Program-made: the position numbers and the translations under genes
The notes under the pieces: generated by a model
Told to the model about the DNA's origin: nothing
The model's input: only the letters and a program-made list of their open reading frames with translations
Database searches by the model: none
Shown here: positions 42,624 through 53,763 of the stretch, one piece after another
How positions within the stretch are numbered: the stretch's first letter is position 1
Layout of the letters: each line of letters opens with the position of its first letter
Assembly (NCBI GenBank): GCA_902651635.1
Contig: CACRSC010001923.1
Span: 888,195-952,194, forward strand
Length of the DNA stretch: 64,000 nucleotides
Direction of reading: 5' to 3'
Source: Mastigamoeba balamuthi
Taxonomy: Eukaryota; Evosea; Mastigamoebida; Mastigamoebidae

Positions 42624-44222
42624 TTAGACGGGCTTCCTCCTGGGCCTCCTGTTCTGCACGCGGGCAACGTCGTCCTGCACCGAGCCGTCGGGGAACACGA
42701 AGTCGGGGTTGGGCAGGAACTCGTCGCGCACAAACGTGAACGAGATGCAGTGCGAGCGGATCCACGCCAGCGTGCTCTGCCGCGCGGCGCCCTCGAGCTT
42801 CTCGATGTGGTCCCAGAAGCGGTCGTTGGTGACGATGCACGCGGGCGGGTGCGAGCGCGCGTACTGGATGCTGTAGCTGTCGTCGTAGTCCTGCGGCGGC
42901 GTCAGCACGACGAGCTGCTGCGCCACGAGCCGGTCGAGCAGCTCCGCGTCGTCGACGCGCGGCATGAAGTCGCTCAGCGTGAACGCCGTCGACGTGGCCG
43001 CCTTCTTGCGCGTCGCAAAGTGCTCGGGCACGAACGCCACCGTGTCGTGGCCGCGGCTCAGCCAGTACTGCAGCGCCGTCCTGATGCCCACGACGCTCAG
43101 GAAGTTCTTCCTGCCGTGCCGCATGCCGATGTTGGGCCCGTCGAGCACAATCAGCGGCTTGTTCGCCTTGGCCTTCATTGCCGCCAGCTGCGGCAGCTCG
43201 AGGTACAGCACCCCGCCCCGCGCCCTCTGCGCCCTCCCGCCGCCGCTGGCCTGCGCCTGCGACTGCGGCTCGGCGCACGCCCGAGGAGGAGTCGCCGCCG
43301 CCTCCTGCCTCCCCGGGCTCGGCGGCGTCGCGTTCTTCCTCGGCGTCGTCTTCGGCTCCGCTGCTGCCGCTGGCGCCGCTGGGGGCGTTGCAGCCCGGGC
43401 TGCTGTTGCCGGGGGCGCTGCTGCCGGGGGTGTCGCCGTGCGCGCTGCTGCTGCCGCTGCTGGGGGCGGCGAGGGCGTCGCGGCTGCCGCGGGGCTCCTG
43501 GGAGTGGCCGCGGCTCCTGCGGAGCTCGTGCGAGTGGTGGCTGCCGACTCGTCCTCGTCCTCGGTCTCGCTGTCGCTGTCGCTGTCGTTCTCGTGGCCCG
43601 CCCAGACCACCTCGTCCATGTCGCTGCCCTCGTCCTCGTCGTGCGACGCCCTGCGCCTCGGCGCAAGCGCGCCGGCCACCACCACGTCCTCCTCGCTGCT
43701 GCTGCTGCTGTCGTCCTCGTCCTCCCCCTCCGCCTCCGCCTCGGCCTCCTCGGGTGTGGTCGTGGCCCTCAGCTCGTCAGCGCTGTCCCCCTCCTGTTGC
43801 TGCTGCTGCGCCGGCTGCCTCGTGATGCTCAGAGGGCGCGGCGCGAGTATCGCCGTCGCGGGGCGTGGCGGCGGCGGGGCGGCAGCGTCGATGAGCACGA
43901 GGTGGCCGATGGCGCCGGCGGGGAGGTCCTTGACGACCCTCTGGGCGCCCACAGGGGACACGAGCACGCGCCAGCCGACGACCTGGTGCGCGGGCGCCGT
44001 CCTGTCCATCGTGCACATCGACGCGTGGCGGTCGACGACCTCGCCGTACGAGAAGCCGCCGGACGAGCGCGGGATGGCGACGACGGTGCCCGGGACGAAC
44101 GATGCGGAGGCCGACAGCACCACCGTCGCGAGGTCCGCGGGGTGCACACGGGCCCCAACGGTCCTCTTCAGCAGTGCCACAGGCGGCGCGTTGTGTGCAC
44201 TGTCCACTGCTGCCGGAGTGAG
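42624..44222 (-). CDS. Regnase/ZC3H12-type NYN ribonuclease with N-terminal barrel-like domain
   Basis: The C-terminal third is an RNase_Zc3h12a (PIN-like NYN) domain. KPLIVLDGPNIGMRHGRKN carries the first catalytic Asp; SVVGIRTALQYWLSRGHDTV, LTPPQDYDDSYSIQYA and ACIVTNDRFWDH follow, as in Regnase-1, which cleaves stem-loops in mRNAs. No CCCH zinc finger follows in this frame. The N-terminus has a small tudor/SH3-like segment (SFVPGTVVAIPRSSGGFSYG ... VVKDLPAGAIGHL) that recurs in the next gene upstream. Between them lie a long acidic Ser/Glu region and Ala/Pro/Thr-rich repeats, probably disordered. The only upstream in-frame Met lies inside the tRNA gene, so the coding part probably begins at an acceptor around 44160-44222 and the first exon is not resolved. 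Nuclear or cytoplasmic RNA decay is the likely role. Confidence 0.75.
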   Translation of the reverse strand, partial: LTPAAVDSAHNAPPVALLKRTVGARVHPADLATVVLSASASFVPGTVVAIPRSSGGFSYGEVVDRHASMCTMDRTAPAHQVVGWRVLVSPVGAQRVVKDLPAGAIGHLVLIDAAAPPPPRPATAILAPRPLSITRQPAQQQQQEGDSADELRATTTPEEAEAEAEGEDEDDSSSSSEEDVVVAGALAPRRRASHDEDEGSDMDEVVWAGHENDSDSDSETEDEDESAATTRTSSAGAAATPRSPAAAATPSPPPAAAAAARTATPPAAAPPATAARAATPPAAPAAAAEPKTTPRKNATPPSPGRQEAAATPPRACAEPQSQAQASGGGRAQRARGGVLYLELPQLAAMKAKANKPLIVLDGPNIGMRHGRKNFLSVVGIRTALQYWLSRGHDTVAFVPEHFATRKKAATSTAFTLSDFMPRVDDAELLDRLVAQQLVVLTPPQDYDDSYSIQYARSHPPACIVTNDRFWDHIEKLEGAARQSTLAWIRSHCISFTFVRDEFLPNPDFVFPDGSVQDDVARVQNRRPRRKPV

Positions 44223-44291
44223 GGCACGCGGCAAAGTGAGTCTAGGGCTCGTGCTCCAGCCGAGCAGCGGGTCGCCATAAAAAGACAAAAA

Positions 44292-44364
44292 CGCCGACCG
44301 AGGGGGTCGAACCCTCGACCACACGGTTAAGAGCCGTGCGCTCTACCGACTGAGCTAGGTCGGC
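44292..44364 (-). tRNA. tRNA-Lys (anticodon CUU)
   Basis: The minus strand folds as a 73-nt tRNA: acceptor stem GCCGACC/GGTCGGC (7 perfect pairs), D-arm TAGCTCAGTCGGTAGAGC, anticodon stem-loop CACGG-CTCTTAA-CCGTG with anticodon CTT, and B box GGTTCGACCCC. There is no intron. T-runs at 44279-44291 (read on the minus strand) give a Pol III terminator. Confidence 0.96.
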
Positions 44365-44494
44365 CTCATTACAAAAATTACAATCACGCGAGGGCACAAA
44401 ACGGTGGGAGGGCCGGAGCAACACAATTGCGATGCGCACATGCAGTCGCTCCACGGACCAGAGGAGGGCACGTGCAGAGGGCGTGACGCACCGG

Positions 44495-45404
44495 GGCCCA
44501 GGGCGGGGAGCTTGCCGATGTAGTGCGGGGGCAGGTCCTTGAAGAGCATGGAGCTGGGGGTGGACTGCGAGGGGTAGACGACCCTGCAGCGGGGCGACGC
44601 GTGCTGCGTGGCCCCGTCGAGGTAGCACCGGTCGTGCGCGTGCGCCCTGCGCTCCACCGTCGCGTACACGAACCCCCCGCGGCTCTGCGGCACCGCCACC
44701 ACCTCGCCCACCTCGAACGCGCTCGTCGGCACGAACACCACGCGCTCCAGGTCCCACAGCGACGGCCGCTGCCCGGGCACCCTCCCCGCCCCCTTGACCG
44801 CCACCGCCCGCGAAACCGACAGAACCGACGCCGCGCCGGGCCTGGGCTGCAGGCGGGGGGGAGCGTTCGACGGGGCGGGGACGGCGGGGCCGGGCCTGGG
44901 CCTGGCGTCGCGCGAGCGCGAGAGGAGGCCCTGCGCGTAGGCCAGCCACTGCGAGATGGTCTCGGCGCGGCGGGTGCTGCCCGACGCCGCCAGCGCCGTC
45001 ATCAGCAGGCTCACCGCCGCGGCGAGCTCCTCCGGGGTCCTCTGCGGCGGGGAGGGGCGGCGGAAACGGTCGGAAACGGTGCCGGGGGGCGCGGGGGTGG
45101 GTGGTCTTGGGGCGCTCACGGTGCCGTCGAGCAGCACGTGCAGCTGCTCCAGCGCGCTGAGCGACGGCACGCTGTCCTCCGAGCACGCGCGCTCGGGGTC
45201 GCGCGTGTCCGCCTCCTGGGCGATCTGCTTCTCCAGGCCTGCGGTGCGGCGGTGCGATACGCGTCGGAACCGAGCGAGTTGCGGTGAAAACGCGGCGGTG
45301 GTGAGTTGGCGTGGGGGGGGGGTTTGAATTTTCGTGAATTCAATTGCGCTGGCGATTGAATCTCGGCGGAGGGGCGCGGGGCGCACGCTTGGAGGCGCCG
45401 ACAA
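44495..45404 (-). CDS. hypothetical protein sharing the barrel-like domain with the NYN ribonuclease
   Basis: Exons inferred: a 5' piece from about 45404, then one beginning at GLEKQIAQEADTRDP (acceptor ~45240), a helical region (TPEELAAAVSLLMTALAASG), a Pro/Arg-rich linker and a small domain with SAFEVGEVVAVPQSRGGFVY and MLFKDLPPHYIGKLPAL. The last part aligns with the N-terminal domain of the neighbouring NYN ribonuclease: xVGxVVAVPxSxGGFxY ... KDLPxxxIGxL. Coding character ends near 44495 at a possible GTGCGT donor. Either this is a separate gene, or it is the 5' part of the ribonuclease gene with tRNA-Lys lying in the intron. No function assigned. Confidence 0.5.
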
Positions 45405-45783
45405 AGTCGGCTACGAAGTCATAGTGGTTGTCAGACGGGCCGATGTCGGTCGCCGTCTCTCCGCTCATTGGCTCTGTCGCCGCCGCTGTCGCTGTTTGAA
45501 CTTGCAGATCCGGTAGCTTTCTGCCGGAAATATCTCCTTTGATCGAATCGCAGAGAATCTCAAATCGCCGCCTGAGTGGCCATGCAAGGCACGACGTCCA
45601 GGGGCCACCGCAGTAGGCGACAGAGTAGGCATAGGACTCCGCCTCCCTCCCTCGGTGATGTGAGCTTTGGAACCAGGATAATCATGAGAAATCAGGAGGG
45701 GAATTCTCTTTTTAGCGCACAGACTATAGGCACCCGCACATCAGTTTAACGTCCATTTGGGCCCAGATCACGCGTTCCCAACG
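45405..45783. other. intergenic region
   Basis: AT-richer spacer between the minus-strand hypothetical gene and transporter 1; likely divergent promoters. Nothing specific recognised. Confidence 0.4.
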
Positions 45784-47655
45784 ATGGCAGAGCTCATGGA
45801 CCGCGTCGCCAGCGCCTCGACACTGACCCGGCGCTCGGTGGACCTTGCGGGCCACGCTGGGCCCGAGACCAGCCCTGGCGACCTCGTCTCCTCTGTCGTC
45901 CCCTCTGCCGCCCCTCCACCGCTCCGTCTCTCCGCCCCCGCCCCCGGCCACGCCTCCGCTGTCGTCAGCGACACCCCGGAGACGCTGGCGCTGAACCAGA
46001 ACCGCGTGGAGGGCGACGACGCGGAGCTGGAGGCCTCGACGAGCAGCACCAGCCTTCTCGAGCAGCCGCAGCAGCCGCGAGGGGCCACGATCGCGGGCAG
46101 CGCCGTCAACCTCGTCAACACGCTGCTGGGCGCTGGCATGCTGGGCATGCCCTACATGTGCTCGCACGCGGGCATGGCGCTGGGCCCCGTGTGCGTCCGA
46201 GCGGCCCCGTTCGGCGCTTTCGACTTGCGTTCTCGTGTTTTTCCTCCGCGCCCACAACGCGGACGTCCGCACGCGTCCCCCACACTCTCACACCCCACAC
46301 CTGTCAGGCTGGTCGTGGCGTTCGGTCTCCTCGGCCTCTACGGCATCCGCCTGCTGTACGACTGCGCCGAGAAGATGGTCCGCGAGCGGATCGGACCCGA
46401 GCGGCCGACGTTCTACTCGCTGGCCTCGCAGGCACGGAAGACCCTCGTCGGGGTGGTCGCTCGGTCGCCCAACGCTGAGCGGCGCACGCAACACAGACTC
46501 TGCCGCGCAGCGGGCGGGTGGTCGACGGGGCGGTGTTCACGATGTGCTTCTGCACGCTGGTGGCGTACCTCATGATCCTGGGGGACCTCATCCCCAGCAC
46601 TGTCGCCTTCGTGGCCACCGACGCCTGGCCCGCCTTCCTCCTCTCCAAGTCCTTCTGGCTGCCCGTCGCCATGGTCCCGCTGGCCCTCGTCTGCTTCGTC
46701 AGGCGCCTCGACTCGATGCTCTGGGGGAGGTTCGGATCTCGCTGCCTCGCAGACCAGCGGGCAGAGGCCTCACGAGCGGGTGTGGGCAGTGTGGTGGTGC
46801 TGGTCTCTGTGGTCTATCTGGTGCTTCTCGTCGGCGTGTTCGCGTCGTACAACGGCTGGAGGAGCAGCCCCCGCCCGCACATCCGAGCGCTGCCCCACTC
46901 CCTCAAGGTCTTCGGGGTCCTGCCGATCGTTGTGTTCGGGTTCTCCTGCCAAACAAACGTGTGTTTCGCTCTCACGGGAGAGCTCCGTTGCACTGACGCC
47001 CCCCTCTCTGCAGGTCTTCACTGTGTACAACGAGTTCTCGTCGGACAACGGCAGGAGGTCGTGGATCTCCGCCAACATCGCATTCCTGGTCAGCGGCTTC
47101 GTCTACGTCGTCATCGGGACTCTGGGCTACGCGACCTTCGGAGCCGCGGTCTCCCCCAACCTCATCAACTCGTGTGCGCACAGGGGAGCCATCGCATGTC
47201 ACCGTGTCTGAGCGTCTTCTTTTCGTTCTCCCTCGACAGACCCGACGAGCTCCGTGCCGATCCTCGTCGCCAGGCTCTTCGCTGTGTTCCTGATCGGGTT
47301 CTCGTACCCTGTGATGCTGCACCCGGCGCGCTCGTCGATGGACAAGATCGTCTTCGCGTCGCTGCCGCGCTGGAAGCCCACCGTGCGCCACGCGGTCGAG
47401 ACGGTGGCCCTGCTGGGCTCGACGTTTGTGCTGGCGTTCTTCATCGAGAGCCTCGACCTCGTGATCGGGTTCTGCGGGTCGACGGGGTCCACGCTGGTCT
47501 CTTTCGTGCTGCCGGGCCTCTTCTACGTGCGCCTGTTCGCATGCGACGGGTGGCACTGGAGGCGAGTGTGTGCGGCAGCGCTGGCCCTCTGGGGCGTGCT
47601 GTTCGGTGTCTGGAGCGTCCTCCTCCTCTTCCTCGGTTCCTCCCTGCTGGGCTAG
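45784..47655 (+). CDS. AAAP-family amino-acid transporter, paralogue 1
   Basis: The start MAELMDRVASASTLTRRSVD matches the MDRRAS...TLTRRSVD start of the paralogues. A ~110-residue cytoplasmic N-terminus leads into the family-typical first helix (GSAVNLVNTLLGAGMLGMPY). Introns interrupt at about 46189-46310 (GTGTGC...CTGTCAG), near 46440-46505, about 46735-46785, 46959-47012 and around 47175-47240. Helices include VFTMCFCTLVAYLMILGDLI, VVVLVSVVYLVLLVGVFASY and VLFGVWSVLLLFLGSSLLG at the C-terminus; about 11 in total. AAAP/SLC36-38-like carriers move amino acids with H+ or Na+ across plasma or vacuolar membranes; substrate unknown. Splice sites are partly inferred by comparison with the three paralogues at 59-64 kb. 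Confidence 0.8.
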
Positions 47656-49478
47656 ACGAGCAATGCGCACGCGAGGTGCACCCGCCCTCGCGAGGCACGC
47701 AGCACACGTGAATGAGAGCCGTTAATCGCTATGTGACTCGAAAGCGCACACGTTGCTTTCGGTAGCCGGTGTTACGATGGAGCTTCCCCCTGTGGTTTTG
47801 GTTGGAGCAAGGGGCCAATCGGTACCGAGGAGGTCAGGATGGGCCCCTGGCATGCTCGCGCCCTATATCGGAGAGCACTCGCATGGCGGGGGCTGTAGGG
47901 CTGGACCGGCACGATCCGGGACGAGCCGCCAGCAGGAATAACATGGCAAAGTCATTACCAGATTCTCCCTGATCGTGAGGCCGCGAGCCTCTGCGGCCCC
48001 CGGCAGCTGGCCCCGGTGCTACGACCATGGCTGGGGCGGCCGAGAGCGGCAAAGTGTCAGGCGCCTGCGTCGGCTGAGATCCCGGAAGATTTTGGAATCG
48101 TCAGCCGCGATCACCTCCGCTGCTACCGCTGGGCGCTCGGCAACGGCAAAGCGTGTGCACAGGCCTGCTAGCAGCCAGGAGGGCGGCCGCCGTGCTGGGC
48201 GGCGCCAGCGAGGAGTGCCCGCTAGCAGGAACAAATGTGCGAAAAACCAATTGTCAAAAGCAGTAACGGCCTTCTGAGCCCCTCGCCCCACCCGAGCCCT
48301 CGCCAACGAGGCTTGTGCAGCACACGGTGCTGCACGTGTGTGTGTTCCCCGCGAGCCGCTGCTGGGGGTTGCTGGCCAGTGCAGTGCGTTATGGGCTCCC
48401 GGATTGTCGGTTGCTTACGTCGGTGCTGAACGGGCAGTCTGCCCAGTATTCCTCAGTTGTCGTGCTCACATGCTGTGTGACCAGGGCCATGGTTACACCC
48501 CGCGGAACCCCTGGGCTCGTGCCATCTGCTGGGGGGTCGTCGCCGTTGCCGTCGTTGGATGTTCTGCGATCGCGTTGTGGGCGTGTGCGTTTTGTTTTTC
48601 GTTCTGTGATCGCGTTTCGAGATTCTGCGAATCCGAGGCTCTCTGGCGGGCCAAGGACGGCCAACGGCGCCCGGCCGCACAGCCACGGCCGCTGGCCACG
48701 GGCTGTGGGTGCTGTTACTCTGCGCTTGCGCCCGGGGAAGGGCCCCGGGGCTGAGCTCACAGTCCACTGGTGCGGATCGCGAATGGTGTGGGCTGATATT
48801 TGCACAGCACACGGAAAACCTGCTGCACAGCAGCACAGGAGCCCCCCGGGCCCCGAGGAGCGCTGCGCGGGCACGCAGGGCCACCCAGGAAGAGCGAATC
48901 GCGGCTGGGGAGCCCCGGGAGCCCTGCAGGGCGGGCAGGAAAAGCAGGTGACGAGCAAAGCACAGGAATTTCCGTTGAAGTTTGCTGCTACACGTCATCG
49001 GGATTGATCGCCCACCGATCCTCCACGCGCACCCCCCACCTCCCTGCATCATCAGCCCCTCTCCCCCTCCTGCTTTGGTCGATACTTATTCTTTTCTTCA
49101 ACAACCCCACCACCAAAACTCCCCGGAGCCACTCTCTGCTCCGTCTGTTCCTCGAACCCGTTTTCCTCCGCCTCCGTCGCCCCCGAACCCCCAAGCAGCC
49201 AACACACACGCGACACGCCTCCCGCCCGCGTCACCTCCGCCTCGCTTTCCACCCCCCTCGCCGGTGCGCGCCGCCCCTCCCTCGCCCCCTCGGCCCCCCT
49301 CCCCTGCCCAGGAGGGGGGAGGTGCAGGGCGCCTCTCGCGGCCTGGCCAACCCCCTCGGAGCGCAGGCCGCCCGGAGATTGCGCCCCCGCAATCCCTCGC
49401 GTGGGGAACACAACTGACCTTCTCTCCCCTCTGCCCTCCCCTCCTCCCACCCCCTGCAGGACAGGAGCAGCAGCGGAG
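47656..49478. other. 1.8-kb region without recognised gene
   Basis: Mixed composition. Several open frames of 60-230 codons overlap on both strands, but none shows a domain, codon pattern or splice structure that I can support. Two short similar stretches (about 47930 and 48225, sharing AGCAGGAAYAA) hint at an old local duplication. The 5' part is presumably the 3' UTR of transporter 1 and the last part the promoter of the Q-rich gene. Confidence 0.4.
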
Positions 49479-50635
49479 ATGATGATGATGCAGGTGTGCG
49501 GCGGGCAGCAGCAGCAGCAGCAGATGGGCGCAGCAGCGGCAGCGGGGCGCGAGGCGGGCGTGCTGGCCGCCGCGGCGCAGTGCGACCGCGATCTCGACCT
49601 GATGCGTCTGCTCCGCAGGCAGTTTGCCACCCTCGACACGCTGCGCTCGCGCGTCGCCGGGGCCAACGCCGAGGTGCGCCCGCCCCCCTGTTGGGATGGG
49701 GTTGTGGGGGGTGCGGGGATCGCGCCCCGTCCCCCCCGCCGTGGGGGGCAGAGAGGGGGGTGGGGGGGGACAGTCGTTTCCGTGTTGGTTGGTTGGGTTT
49801 CGTTGGTGAGTCACTGGAGTTGAATTGCGTGCCGGTTGCGGCGTTGCCGTGCGTTTTCCTCGGCTGGCGGCCGGGCCAGGCGTAATCCGCTTTTGTGGAT
49901 GTGGATGTGGCTCGGGTGCGTGACGGAATGCGGGCGGTGTGTGCGGGCCTTGCGGGTGTGTGCCTTTTTTTCCTCACTTTTCTCGCAGGTGGCCAGACTC
50001 AGGAAGACGATCGCGGAAAGGGAAAGGGCAACTGCGGCCGTTGCAACGCCACTGGCCAGGATCGCGAGGCCCGTGCCCGCCGAGTACCTCACGACGTCGC
50101 CGCTGGACTCGCTTCTGTGCGCCTGCCCGCCCCCCAATCTTTCTTTTCCTCCCACTTTTTTATTTTTTCGAGGACGCACGGCTACGGAAGAGGCCTGTAT
50201 GTTTGCGGGTTGAATTTGCCGGCGCAGTATGGCGGGGGGCGAGTGGGCAAAAAGACCCACGAACATTTCCCTTATTCCTCCTTTTTCCTCGAGTATTTCT
50301 CCACTTTCCGACCACCTCCCTACTTTCCCCCAACCCACTCCCTCCCCCAAACGAGCCCGTCTTCCACCCCCACCGGGGCCAAACCCACCACCCCCGTTGA
50401 AGTCACGCAACGCGAACTGACCGCCATCCCACCCACCCCCTCGCCACAGCGCCGCCTGCGAGTGGGAGGAGGAGGACGGGCCGCTGAGCCCCGTCGCGCC
50501 CCCTCACAGCGCGTCCGCGAGCCCCGTCGACGACCCCGAGCCCACTCTGCCCGCCAGACCCGCTCCGCAGCCCACCCAGCCGCAGCCCCAGGCCCAGCCC
50601 CATCAGCTGCAGCAGCCGCAGCCCACCCAGGCGCC

Positions 50636-50667
<32 letters not shown>

Positions 50668-51302
50668 CGCTGCCGAGCATGCACACGCCGCCGGTGCGGG
50701 CGATACTGGAGAGCCCGATGCTGCCGAACCTGGCGTCGCCCAGGTTCGCGACGCAGGGGGCGTACAAGAAGGAGCTGCAGCAGACGGCGGACGAGGAGCA
50801 GGCGCTGCAGGCGCTGATGATGGCGGCGCCCTCGAGCCCCGCGGCCATCGCGGTGGCCGCGCAGTTCACGTCGCCGGCGCACAAGGCGGCGGCGGCAGCG
50901 GCGGCGGAGCAGTTCCACCGGCAGCTGCAGACGCTGCACTACCAGCAGATGCTGGGCATACAGCCCGCCATGTTCGTCTCGACGCCCTCGGTGACGCCGC
51001 AGCCCGCCAGCCCGCGCTTCAGCGACCCGCTGGGCATGCAGATGGCGCAGGTGCTGGGCAGCCCGGGCCCCGAGCGGATCGCGCGCGGCGACAGGACGCC
51101 GCCGATGGGGTACCGCCCGTACGCGCTCAGGTCGCCCTCGGGCGGCCGCGTGCAGATGATGGGCGGGCCCATGCAGCCGCCCCTGATGCCCGTGCTCGAG
51201 CTCGAGAGGCCCCAGGGCCCCGTCGGCGTCGTCGTCGCGCCCCAGCAGGCGCCCGCGGCCGTCTCGCCCTCGCCCAACAGGGTGCAGAGCCTGCTGGGCT
51301 AA
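49479..51302 (+). CDS. Q/A/P-rich hypothetical protein with short coiled coil
   Basis: Exon 1 starts at ATGATGATGATGCAGG (49479) and ends at a GTGCGC donor at 49675. It encodes a helical stretch (DRDLDLMRLLRRQFATLDTL) that continues into exon 2 (49990-~50115, VARLRKTIAERERATAAVAT), forming a short coiled coil. After another intron the last exon (~50440-51302) encodes an acidic start (EWEEEDGPLSPVAPP), a polyGln run (~50636-50670), many Ser-Pro sites (ASPRFSDPL, RSPSGGRV, VSPSPNRVQSLLG) and Met/Gln-rich stretches. The SP sites suggest proline-directed phosphorylation. No domain recognised; a scaffold or regulator is possible. Confidence 0.55.
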
Positions 51303-51750
51303 TGGGGGAGGGGAGGTCTGGGCTGCTCGGCTTGGCCCCCCCTTTCTCATCTTCTCTCCTGTCAACTTATCGCCACTGCCTCCGACTGTCGCTGGCGGGA
51401 CTCCCAAACACGCAGAGCCCACTGCTGGACGACCCCCTCTACACCTCACTCATCCCCTTCCTCTCCTACCTTTGTCCCTTCATTTCCCATTCACCCCTCC
51501 TTTGGCTTGTTTTTTCTCTCTGAGCCCCCTTGGCTTTTTTTACATTCATTTAAGGGAACTCATTTCATATTCACCCGCCCCAAAAATTTACCCACCTGCC
51601 ACGCACACACGCACGCACACGCCGCCGTAACACCAATGCACGCACGCAATGCAGCAACAAGTAGAGATTCCGAATTTGTTATTGCCTTTTTCACGTACGT
51701 CCCGTCCCAACGCCCGGCCCACGCCGTTCCCTATGCGGGTGCAGTGGAAT
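51303..51750. other. convergent intergenic region
   Basis: This lies between two convergent genes and presumably holds both 3' UTRs. Pyrimidine-rich plus strand, no gene seen. Confidence 0.4.
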
Positions 51751-51752
51751 TC

Positions 51753-51857
51753 CGCGCGCTGCGTGGGCGCTTGCGGTTGGTACGGCGCGCTGCGTGGGCG
51801 CTTGCGGTTGGTACGGCGCGCTGCGTGGGCGCTTGCGGTTGGTACGGCGCGCTGCCG
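51753..51857. repeat. 31-bp minisatellite, ~3.4 copies
   Basis: Unit GGCGCGCTGCGTGGGCGCTT followed by GCGGTTGGTAC, repeated head to tail with almost no divergence. It abuts the stop codon of the DMT transporter (51859-51861), so it falls in that gene's 3' UTR or immediate downstream DNA. Confidence 0.85.
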
Positions 51858-51858
51858 C

Positions 51859-53219
51859 TCACGCGGCATCGGTGTACGACGCCAGCGGCTTCTTCTCGTC
51901 CGCCTCCTGCTCCGGGGACCGCGTGGGCAGCGCCACGTCCGCGTCCGTCTGGACGGTGGCCTTCTTCTTGATGCTCAGCGCCGTCACCGCCAGCACGCTG
52001 ACCATCACGCACGCAGCCCCTCCCTGGCGTGGCGAGCGAGTGAGGGGGAGGAGGAGGCCACTCGGGAGTAGTGGGAGCGCGGGCGGCGCACGATCTGGAA
52101 CGCTGTCAGGCGGTAGTTGAGCCAGTAGGCGTTGACGAAGATCGAGACGGCGGGGAACGTGAGCTCGCAGAGGCCCGCGACGGCGGCGGGGCCCATGCGC
52201 AGCCCGAAGTAGTAGAGCGCCAGCGGGATGACACCGCCCGTGGCCAGCGTGCAGAAGAACACGCAGCCGATGGTGTGCCACTCCCAGTACGCCCGCACGG
52301 GCAGCCCTGTCTCGGGGCTGATGTACCCGTACACGTGCGTCGAGCCCTCGAACAGGTAGCCGAGGTACGACGGCGTCAGCGTCCAGTTGCAGGCGGCAAA
52401 CACCACCGAGAAGAGGAATCCTCCGCAGTACCCTGCGAGGGCCGTCAGCGTCAGCGAGGGGGGCGTGTGGGGTGTGGGGGGTGTGCTGGCCGCACTGAGG
52501 AAGACGAGGTCCCAGAAGGGCATCTTGCTCGAGAGCTGGCGGCCAAAGACCGTCGAGGCGCCCCAGAGCACAGCAGCGATGAGCGAGAACAGGTCCGAGA
52601 GCACCGCGGCGCCGCCCGTCGCGGGCTTGATGCTGCTGGACCCCCGCGCCGCGTCGACGAGGTCGGGCACGGCGATGAGCAGGATGCCGGCGAGCGACAG
52701 CACCGCCGGGATGGCGAAGTACTTGGTGGGCCTCTCGCGCAGGAGCAGCGCAGCGGCGGCGACGGTGACGAGCGGCTGGAGCTGCTGTATGAGGATGGCG
52801 ACGACGGGCTTGCCCAGCGTCATCGACAGCAGGAAGAAGTAGAGGCCCAGCGCGCTGCCGCCGACGCTGAGGTAGGCCAGCGAGAACCACTCGCGCCACG
52901 TGAAGCCGCGCAGCGTCGCCGGGAGCCGCGACCAGCCGCGCAGGGCCACGACGACGACGGCGCCGACGATGGCGGTGCCCGTCAGGTGCTCGACGAAGCT
53001 GAAGAACGCGCAGGCCCGCGCGAGGCCCGTGCGGCTGAGCGACGTGCTGTTGCCGTTGCCGGCCGACGCGGCCCAGACGCCCGGCGCGCCGAAGAGCATC
53101 GGGTTGCGCACGGGCGAGTCGAAGCCGCGGAACGCGCAGGCGACTGCGACAAACGCGCACCCGACGACAAGCGAGCCGCCCCTGCACGCGAGCAGCGAGG
53201 CGAGCGAGACCCGGGCCAT
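51859..53219 (-). CDS. DMT-superfamily (EamA-like) membrane transporter
   Basis: Start MARVSLASLLACRGGSLVVG. A first large exon (to about 52083) encodes about ten hydrophobic helices, including AIVGAVVVVALRGW, FSLAYLSVGGSALGLYFFLL, PLVTVAAAALLLRERPTKYF, IPAVLSLAGILLIAVPDLVD, IGCVFFCTLATGGVIPLALY and PAAVAGLCELTFPAVSIFVN. Two ~5-helix halves with a LLLRERPTKYF joint are typical of EamA/SLC35-like carriers. The last exon (51859 to ~52020) adds ACVMVSVLAVTALSIKKKAT and a charged tail. A possible intron of about 60-70 bp lies around 52440-52500 (STPPTPHTPPSLT reads like intron sequence but stays in frame). Substrate cannot be told; drug/metabolite or nucleotide-sugar-like carriers are both possible. 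Confidence 0.8.
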
Positions 53220-53763
53220 GCAGGCAGGGCGGGTGCTAGCGAGCGCAGGGTGGGGGAGCGCCGCCGAGAGAGCGAGTGGTGCGGGTGTGGCGCTGTGCCT
53301 GGCGCAGCACCAGCGGGAAAAATGCAGCGAAAGACGGGATCAGAAGGGCATGAGGTGTTTCGAATCGGTCTGACGCACAGCCCACGTCAGATTCCGCCCG
53401 GTGGCACAACAGTGCAGCACAGTGGACCCGCCAGAAGCCACACAGTGGTGCCCAGAACAGCCACGCGGGCGCTGACGCGGCCAACAAGGATTGGCAAAGG
53501 GGAGAAAGCATCAGACCAACTGAGATTAGATTCTCACCAGAAGGAAGATACATGGATGACGCAAGACAGGAATCTTTTAGCAAGGTGGGTTCTCCTCCTC
53601 CTTTGTTTAAAGGCGAAGCGTTGTGGGCCGAGGGAGCAGAGTGGGGCAAGTAGGCGCTACGAGAGGTCACGCTGCGGCCGCCGTGGCCGCGCCCGCCACC
53701 ACGCACGCTACGCAGCTGGGCAGCAGGGGGCCAGGCCGGCAGCCGAGACGGGGGGCGCTGTGC
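53220..53763. other. intergenic region
   Basis: Upstream of the DMT transporter and downstream of uL2. No supported gene. Confidence 0.4.
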
